From NCBI GenBank assembly GCA_037501455.1, contig CM074862.1, forward strand, positions 58,125,501 through 58,189,500: 64,000 nucleotides of DNA. Direction: 5' to 3'. Positions 56,739 through 64,000 of this stretch are shown piece by piece (within the stretch, counting starts at the first letter, position 1; every line of letters starts with the position of its first letter). The stretch is from Lantana camara (lineage: Eukaryota > Streptophyta > Magnoliopsida > Lamiales > Verbenaceae). The notes beneath the pieces were generated by a model. The model ran no database searches, was not told the DNA's origin, and saw nothing but the letters and a program-made list of their open reading frames with translations. Position numbers and translations under genes: made by a program.

Positions 56739-59700
56739 TGTAGCGCCCGGAACGGTGGCTACCACATCCCCCGCACTTAAACCCGAACCCACATATGAAA
56801 TGGATTTCCGTACATGAGTCCAAGCCTAAGCGAACGGGAACCTACACACACCCACTAGGCTAAGCGGGGCTAAAACTCGAACAGAGCGCGCAAAACAAAC
56901 AGAGAAGAATGCGGAAGCAAAATCATAAGGATTGCAAAGGAGCTCTATACTAACATATACATCATATACAACGGCCTGACGGCCCACAAATAGGTCAAGT
57001 ATATACATCAAAAGTTCATAATCTCCATAAGACATAATTAGAATTCGGGTACAATTCATAAAAGTAATCAAAATGCAGTAGGTAAAAATGCCGACTCGAC
57101 CTAAACTCGAAAGTACGACACGACCGACGCACTTCCCCGCCTAGCTCGAGAAACCTGCAACTAAAGTGTTAAGAGGAAGGGGTCAGTCAAACTCGACTGA
57201 GTGAGGGGGCTAACGCACACCCACACCATAAATACATATAGAGCATAGCATATATAGTCAAAGGGGTCGATCATGAACCGAGCTAGGGTTTTTCATACCA
57301 AATCATTTTTAAAACATATATATAATACAAAGGAAATCCTAACCCATTTCACAACCACCAAAGCATAAACGAAACATAAACGTCCGGCGAGTACGGACCT
57401 CCTCAACTCCTCATATAAATCATAAATACATAAGAATTCATAAATTCATAACTCCTCAACGCCTTGGTGATCGGGAATCAAACCCTCTCCAAGAACATAC
57501 GGGGTAGCTAACCCACGATATGCCTTCCCCGGTTATTCACCGAGGGCTCCAAGAACGACGCCTTCTCCATCTCCCTCAGAGTCGCACGTCGGAACTTCAA
57601 AGGAGCGTGTGCACAGGGGTGATAACCGGTGACCCCAACGGCCACACCGGGTCTCCCTTACCCATACCTCCAGGGCCCAAGAATTCGAAATCAAACCATA
57701 ATCCCATCTTTCAGGGCACAACTCGCTAGATCATAAAGGAAACGTATAAGGGATTCAAAATCATAAGCTCATATACGCCCATACTTATACCATTTTCATA
57801 AATTCGAAAAAAGGGATTCATAAAATCATAAACGTATCATAAGCATTCGTATTTAACCATATAATACATATATAGCCACATGCGGGATACGAAATCAATA
57901 ACATAAAGGCCATAGGTCGTTTATCTACAAGAAAAGATGCTAACCCTCACCTTGAAGTGGAAGCGGAGTGAAAATCGGACAAAAGAAGCAACCGGACACC
58001 TAAACCTCAGGCTCTTTAACTTCGTGAAGAGGCTCTGAAACAAAAGAACGCAAGACCCGAGACTTAGACTCAAATATGCACCAATTAGACGCTCGGAAAT
58101 GCTTAGGGATGCAATTAAGGCAAATGAAATGCATAACCATGACAAACGAATCCTACCAAATCATATTCACACAATTCATAGAAAATAAGATCATAAGTTC
58201 AAAACAAGGCACATAATGCATAATATAACAAGCTAACATTGCATACACGTCATAAACGAAGAAATAAAACACAAAGAAAAACAACGAAACGATAAAACGA
58301 GCAATTGCCGCCACCATATTTTCAAATGACACGACCGTGTTGAGTTTTAATTCAAAATGGACATGGCCGTGTCCGGTTAAAATAAATTCAGGAGCTTAAT
58401 ACGAGGGGCTGACACGGCCGTTTTGAGTTTCAGTACAAAATAGACACAGCCGTGTCCGGTTTTATAAAAATAACTTGCTCCAAGTCGAGAGGCTGACACG
58501 GCCGTGTCCAAAACATACACAAAGCTGACACGGCCATGTTGGCCTATCGTCTTCGAAAAAAATAACAGCAGCAACAGCGTTTCAGCAGCAAAAACAGGGC
58601 AAGGAAGCAGAGCAAGCACGCAGCAACAACAACAACTAATTCAAGCCACAAAACTCAAATAAATCATAGCAAAGCACTTCATAATCAACATATAATCTTC
58701 CAATCAACACAAAAGCTCAAGAATCCACATATATATCAAGAATTCTCATGCAAGAAATTGAATTCCATCAATGGCAACTTCCACCATGCTCAACCATATT
58801 CAAAAGCAAGACCATATTTACATGTTAGGGCCATAAGAGATCACATATATATCTTCTAATCAAAGCATAACTCCATGAAACCAAGGTGATCATCAAACCC
58901 CTATAATTCATGTCATGTTCCATATGTGCATCAAACGTAGCCCAAAGCATGGAATTAATAGCTCAAAATGACCATATATTCAATTACATATCAAATACTA
59001 GCTTACCCCTTGAAGATGTTGGAAGAAAATGGAGCTTAGAGCTCAATATCTCCTTAGGGTGAATAGTGACGGGTTTGAGCTTAAACTCCAAAGTTGCTGC
59101 ACTTTCTCTCTTTTCCCTTGTGTATACCGACATTTAGAGGGAAAGGGATGATAGTATATAATGTTGGTGGAGTGTGGGCCCAAGTCTCAAGTGAAAAGGT
59201 TAAAAAAATTGAAGGGTTAAATTGCAATTAGGCGAAAGGTAGTAATATAGGAGCGAGGTAAGTTTCCGGTCGGATTTCGGAGTACCAAATGAGCTTAAAA
59301 GGTTATAAGGCTTAGTCCATCGAACCCGAATCGTCGAAACGAGTTCCACGGTGGTGACGGAATTCGAATCCGAATTCCCCGAGCTCAAATTACACATATT
59401 GGAACCCAAGGTGCGCTAAAAGCGTTTTAACCTCCTTTAGGTTCCGAACGTAACAATTAATTCAAAAGCTCAACAAATAGATTCGAAAACATATAACGAG
59501 CATATATCCAAGTTCATAACACGTAATTCTCTATCATACTAAAACAACAGAAAATTCCGAATACAATTCAAGCATCAACGAATCAAATCTTAACAAATAG
59601 CATTCATAATCATATAAAATTCATTCAAATCCATAAGAAATATTTGAAACAAGAATGAAAAGAATAAAGAATATGAATTTAAATAAAATAAATCGCGCAC

Positions 59701-59740
59701 ATACGTCATACCTGTACGGTCTGAAAGTCGGGGTGTCACA
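56739..59740 (-). mobile_element. 3' LTR of gypsy element 5 (3,002 bp), minus strand
   Basis: On plus it begins TGTAGCGCCCGG and ends GGGGTGTCACA. On the minus strand a polypurine tract precedes it, so it is the 3' LTR of the pol remnant to the right. It is similar along its length to the solo LTR at 14822-17778. It carries the palindrome array at 58328-58540. No coding sequence. Confidence 0.85.
58328..58540. repeat. ACACGGCCGTGT palindrome array, second LTR
   Basis: Six units at 58328, 58360, 58411, 58443, 58495 and 58527, in the same order and spacing as 16379-16591. Only 58495-58508 is a perfect palindrome; the others carry single changes such as GACATGGCC or GACACAGCC. Confidence 0.85.
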
Positions 59741-59755
59741 ATCCTTCCCCTTAAA
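59741..59755 (-). promoter_or_regulatory. Polypurine tract of element 5
   Basis: Minus strand TTTAAGGGGAAGGAT directly before the LTR start. Confidence 0.75.
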
Positions 59756-61003
59756 AAGGACTTGTCCTCAAGTCCGAACCGAGTTCTCAAACAGCTCCGG
59801 ATATAACCTTCTCATTTTCTCCTCGGTTTCCCAAGTCGATTCCTCGGATTTCTGATCCCTCCAAAGTACCCTGACCAAAGGAATCTGTCGGTTTCTCAAA
59901 TCTTGCATCTTCCTATCCTGAATTGCAACCGGATGCTTTTCTATTGTCAAATCCGGCTCTAACGGAACCTCTTGAACAGGGAGAATCGTTGACTCATCGG
60001 GATAATACTTACGGAGTTGAGAGACATGAAACACATTGTGTATCCCGGTCATACTCGGCGGTAAATCCAATCTACACGCTGTTTCTCCGATTCTTTCCAA
60101 TATCTTAAACGGCCCAAGGTAACGAGGACTAAGCTTTCCACCTTTACCTATACGAGTGAAGCCTTTTCTAGGAGATGCCTTCAAAAAGACTCTATCTCCG
60201 ACTTCGAACTCTAAGGGCCTTCTTCTTTTATCGGCGTAACTCTTTTGACGGGCTTGAGCTGCTCTCATCCTTTGTCGAATCTTATGAACTTTCTCAATAG
60301 TAGCAACAATGTTTTCTTTAGGCTAGGCCCTCTCGAGCTTGCTCTCTTCAGTCCACCTCCAATCCTCGATATCCCAAAATAGAGGAGACCTGCACTTTCT
60401 TCCATAAAGTGCCTCGTACGGAGCCATCTTAATCGAACCCTGATAGCTGTTGTTATAGGCAAACTCAACCAAAGGTAGGTGCTCATCCCACTTATCTTGG
60501 AAGTCCAAAGCACATGCTCTAAGCATATCCTCTAAGTATTGAATTAGCCTTTCAGACTGGCCGTCTGTCTAAGGATGCGAAGCTGTGCTAAACTTGAGCT
60601 TAGTGCCCAAACACTTCTGAAGATTCTGCCAAAAGATCGAAGTAAACCGTGGATCCCGATCCGACACAACACTAGCTGGAACTCCATGTAACCTTACAAT
60701 CTCCCGAACATATAATTCGGCTAGCTTAGGAACTTTCTCCGACATCCGAACCTCGAGGAAATGGGCAGACTTAGTCAATCTATCCACAATTACCCATATT
60801 CCATCAAACCCTCCTTTAACTCTAGGCAAGCCGGACACAAAGTCCATCGTCACTTGCTCCCACTTCCACTCGGGAATAGGAAGTGGTTGGAGAGTTCCTC
60901 CCGGCTTTTGGTGCTCTGCCTTCACCTTTTGACACGTTAGACATCGCTTCACGAAATTCGCGACATCCCTTTTCATGCCATTCCACCAGAATTTCTCTTT
61001 CAG
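59756..61003 (-). pseudogene. pol: Gypsy element 5 integrase and chromodomain, truncated
   Basis: One minus-strand frame with two in-frame TAG codons (60569-60571 and 60323-60325). It starts within the integrase zinc region ([24 protein letters not shown]). It keeps the core TMDFVSGLP and VSDRDPRFT, and after the first [17 protein letters not shown], so all three DDE residues can be read. The GPF block (LGPFKILERIG) and a chromodomain-like end (IQDRKMQDLRNRQ, VLWRDQKSEESTWETEE) follow, then the polypurine tract. It is very similar to element 2. The N-terminal side is lost at a junction near 61003. Confidence 0.88.
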
Positions 61004-61601
61004 GTCGACTATAAGGAGTCGAGAAATAACGTTATCCGGGAAAGGGGTTTGAAACCCTAATGTCGTTCAACAAAGAACTTGAAAGAAAATCTCACTTGAA
61101 TAAAAATTCAATAATTTTACTTCTTGATTGAAAGAAAAACAAGTTACAATGCTGAATATAAAGATGCATACATGGAAACCTAAGAGACACAAGAATACTA
61201 AAGGACACAAGCTATTCCCGCCACTTGCCATGAAGGGTTACAAAAGTGGGCTTAAAGAAACTAATATGCAGCTAAATAATGATAAAATAAAGGCCCAAAT
61301 AATACTATAATAGGCTTAGGGCCGAATTACATCATTTCCACACTTTGGACTTTAGGAATTGGACATAAAAACATTGAAGTATTCTGAATTTGGTTCAGCA
61401 GCCCATCTTGAAGGTTGGAGTCCAGTTTGAGCAAATTGGTTTAAGAGATTTCCAACTTCCTCTTGGATAATTTTGGCCCGAGCTCTTGTAATTGGACCAC
61501 CATAACTTTGTTCCTTTTGTATGCTATCTTCTTGAGTTGTGGATCGGTCCAGCTCTTCATTTGGGACAAGATATGGCCGCGGTTCATCATGATTCACATC
61601 A
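61004..61601 (-). mobile_element. Truncated 3' LTR of an element-4-type gypsy, minus strand
   Basis: On minus it starts TGATGTGAATCATG directly after a polypurine tract and is homologous to 51491-52216, including the encoded GPITRARAKIIQEEV tail (frame ends 61352). About 600 of 726 bp remain; similarity ends at TAGTCGAC (61004-61011), where element 5 begins. Confidence 0.75.
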
Positions 61602-61734
61602 TTCCCCCCTTCTTGAAAATGATTCGTCCCCAAATCTGAATCTGCATGAAAGGGAGATAAATCAGCAACATTAAAGGTGGAACTTACACTATACGTATCC
61701 GGGAGATCAATTTTGTAAGCATTATCATTGATCC
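61602..61734 (-). pseudogene. pol: C-terminal end of pol of an element-4-type gypsy, with polypurine tract
   Basis: The minus frame reads INDNAYKIDLPDTYSVSSTF, NVADLSPF, HADSDLGTN, HFQEGGN. It is the typical end of plant gypsy integrase and runs without a stop across the polypurine tract (AAGAAGGGGGGAA, 61602-61614) into the LTR. The upstream part is cut by the LTR that begins at 61735. Confidence 0.75.
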
Positions 61735-62460
61735 TGTAACACCCCGAGCGTAGGGCGCCACATCCCCCGCACTAGGACCCGACACGTGTAACGAAACAGG
61801 AAATCCGTACACGCACCAAGCACTAGCGAACGGGTGACAAACAAAAGATCCTCCTAAGCTAGGCGGCCTAAACCCTCAAACAGAGTGCACAAAACAAAAA
61901 AAATCAAACCAAGCGGAAGCATAAGAAGACAAACTAAACAGAGCAAAGTATAAAGGTTACAAACCACTTAACTCAGATTACACACGAACTTTACAAAGCA
62001 GGACTCAGAATAACAAATATCATTCAACACTCATATTACAACTTCAAACGTACAGATGCAACAGGATTTAAATACAAAATGCAGACTTCTCTAGACCGAC
62101 AAGACTCCAAGGAAAGCAAACCAAAACCGCCTAGCTCGAACCAACGGACCAAAACCTGCGAACTAAAAACATAAGGGAGGGGTCAGTCCAAAAACTGAGT
62201 GAGGGGTTACACACGCACCCATATATACGTATAGGGAGCACAGCACAAAGCATAGGTGGGAATCCATGAACCGGGGCGTGGCTTTTGCAATCCAATATCA
62301 TTTTCACACGTGATACTAAGTATAGGGAATAAAAGAGTTAGGCCGAAGGCCAAAACAACCAAATTTTATTAATTAAGAATCCACTCCCGTTTCACGAACT
62401 ACTTCTTAAATGACTAAACATAACGAAAAACGGACATAACCCAAACGCACGCACACATCA

Positions 62461-62552
62461 TCCGTCGACCTAAAATAAGCCGTCCCGGATGCAGAACAGA
62501 TCAGAACTTATCATAACGGAACCTCCGTCGACCTAAAATAAGCCGTCCCGGA
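62461..62552. repeat. 29-bp direct repeat in LTR
   Basis: TCCGTCGACCTAAAATAAGC plus CGTCCCGGA occurs at 62461-62489 and 62524-62552, identical, 63 bp apart. Confidence 0.9.
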
Positions 62553-63536
62553 GCATATCACGCACACAGACATATCGGAAGCAGAATCTTACCATAATCA
62601 GAGCATAACTAGGTCCGCGACCTATCTCATATCGCAAAGCATAGTAAAGGCATAAGCGTAAAGCATATCATACCGGAGGTACAGAGCCTCAAGGACATAG
62701 CATAAGCGGAAGCATATACTTAAACATAAAGTATTCATAAAACATTGCATAACCCTGAATTAATCACAACCCCATATGTTCCTAACATAATCCTATCAAA
62801 ACCTAACATAACATATCTTAGCATGAGGCTTAACTTAATCATAATTCTAACATATTCTTAGTCTTATGTTCATATTATATTCATACCTCGCATAATCATA
62901 CTCACACGCATTACATATAAAAAGGCTTATCTCACATGCAAACATATAGGGCACATATCATTAGGGTATAACTATAACCTAACCTCACCTTTCACCGACG
63001 AACCGGGCAAACGGGACCAAAACAAAGCCTATGGAGCAACCACGTCACGAACGGGAGACTCCTCTGAACAAGACAAACACGACAAACAAACTTAGACTCA
63101 AAATAGACCATAGAGACGCTCGGCTAATGCATATGGGTGCATATGATGCAAATTCAAAGCACAAGATCCGTCATTTAGGCAAATAAAGGCATTAAAGCAA
63201 ATTAAGTTCAACCTACATTCAAACGTATTCGATCTTTCACAAAACTCTACTACTTACATCATAGTACATGATATAACACATTACCAAAGCGTGAAAACAA
63301 GAAGAAATCATATAATAGGGAAAAAGGGTTACGGAAATCACAAATGATACAAAAACGCACATAAACGGTATTCGGCAAAAGCACGCCTAAATCTCATCCA
63401 AATGTTATGAAATCGAACCACAATACTCCCAACACATAGTATAACAAGTTCATAGTTCATCACAAACGAAGATAAAGACAATAAAGAGGTGAAACAAACC
63501 AAAAACCGAAAAGGAAAACCAAGGGCTGCGCAAGGG

Positions 63537-63664
63537 GAGGGACACGGGGGTGTCCCTCAACTTAACTAAGCTGAGCCACGCCCGTGGCTCAGTACAGACA
63601 CGCCCAGGAAGCTTGACACGCCCGTGTCTCACCTTTCAAGGCAAATGAGACACGGGGGTGTCTC
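63537..63664. repeat. Four long-armed palindromes
   Basis: GAGGGACAC/GTGTCCCTC with a GGGG loop (63537-63558), CTGAGCCACG/CGTGGCTCAG with a CC loop (63571-63592), GACACG/CGTGTC with a CC loop (63615-63628), and GAGACAC/GTGTCTC with a GGGG loop (63647-63664). All arms pair perfectly although their sequences differ. Confidence 0.9.
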
Positions 63665-64000
63665 GGTACAGCACCAAAAACGCATACAAAATTTGCCGGC
63701 AAAACTGACACTAAACAAAATCAGTCCAAAAGCATACCAAATCAACTCCAAATATTATGAAACTTGATATACAACATATTTAGCATGTTAGGAACATATT
63801 TCATTTAGAACTCAAAGGCTAAATCACGCGTTAAGGTCACCGAAATCATGCAGTAACTCAGGAGCGCCAAAAACGGACATATGAGCTCAATCATGCCATG
63901 ATCAAGTACTTAGGGGCTGAAAATGAATCTAAAAACTTGCAAGAGCAGGGATAACTTATAAACCAATTAGTATGCAACATCTCCATGCAAATTTACACGA

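Larger units (their letters stand above)
61735..64000 (-). mobile_element. Gypsy-type LTR, minus strand, continuing beyond the window
   Basis: On plus it begins TGTAACACCCCGAGCG, with the terminal block of the large LTRs (GCGCCACATCCCCCGCAC). It interrupts the pol frame at 61734; the adjoining sequence has no PBS, so it is a 3' or solo LTR. It contains a 29-bp direct repeat (62461, 62524) and a palindrome group (63537-63664). The 60-codon minus frame at 63450-63632 is fortuitous. Confidence 0.7.

Noticed and set aside
57520..57729. Frames on both strands in the element 5 LTR
   Set aside because: Related LTRs (14822-17778) do not keep the frame; judged fortuitous.

Overview
This window is repeat DNA from a flowering-plant nuclear genome. 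It consists almost entirely of LTR retrotransposons in several nested layers, plus one degraded endogenous pararetrovirus (a plant caulimovirid relic). I found no intact host gene, rRNA, tRNA or CRISPR array. The plant assignment rests on chromovirus-type Ty3/gypsy pol proteins with C-terminal chromodomain-like tails, LTRs of 3-4 kb, primer-binding sites (PBS) matching plant initiator tRNA-Met (TGGTATCAGAGC), and an integrated pararetrovirus. Clade names such as Del/Tekay are inferred from protein motifs and LTR size; no database search was run.

Layout, left to right. 1-780: end of an LTR. 781-4229: minus-strand Ty1/copia-type leader, PBS and LTR. 4230-13082: decayed plus-strand gypsy element 1 (internal region and 3' LTR). 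13083-14816: LTR scraps and an unassigned segment with a hairpin array. 14822-17778: minus-strand solo LTR with a perfect 5-bp target duplication, sitting in an older internal remnant (to 18817) whose PBS and truncated 5' LTR follow (18818-21221). 21222-22236 and 43523-49930: the two halves of one minus-strand pararetrovirus insertion. 22237-43522: gypsy element 2, inserted into the pararetrovirus with target duplication GGTTA. 25679-36114: non-coding element 3, inserted into the gag of element 2. 49931-51490: an unassigned stretch with one exon-like segment, then the PBS and LTR end of another minus-strand element. 51491-55872: plus-strand gypsy element 4 with short LTRs. 55873-56738: start of another LTR. 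56739-61003: minus-strand element 5 (3' LTR plus the end of pol). 61004-61734: minus-strand remnant of the element-4 family. 61735-64000: another minus-strand LTR running off the window.

Coding state. Element 2 is the best preserved: one long pol frame with a single nonsense codon inside the integrase and one frameshift in gag. Elements 1, 4 and 5 are pseudogenes with several stops or frameshifts. The pararetrovirus was one long polyprotein frame (movement protein, capsid, zinc knuckle, protease, reverse transcriptase). It now has four nonsense codons, a frame-shifting 133-bp tandem duplication and no recognisable RNase H.

The most unusual signal is structural. Several unrelated LTR-element segments carry arrays of short inverted repeats whose arm sequences change from unit to unit while the two arms stay complementary. 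The clearest is a set of about 12 hairpins at 31343-31717 in the non-coding element 3. Others lie at 1792-1995, 13599-13815, 16379-16591, 20811-20934, 58328-58540 and 63537-63664. Paired arm changes suggest that pairing itself was kept or repeatedly regenerated.
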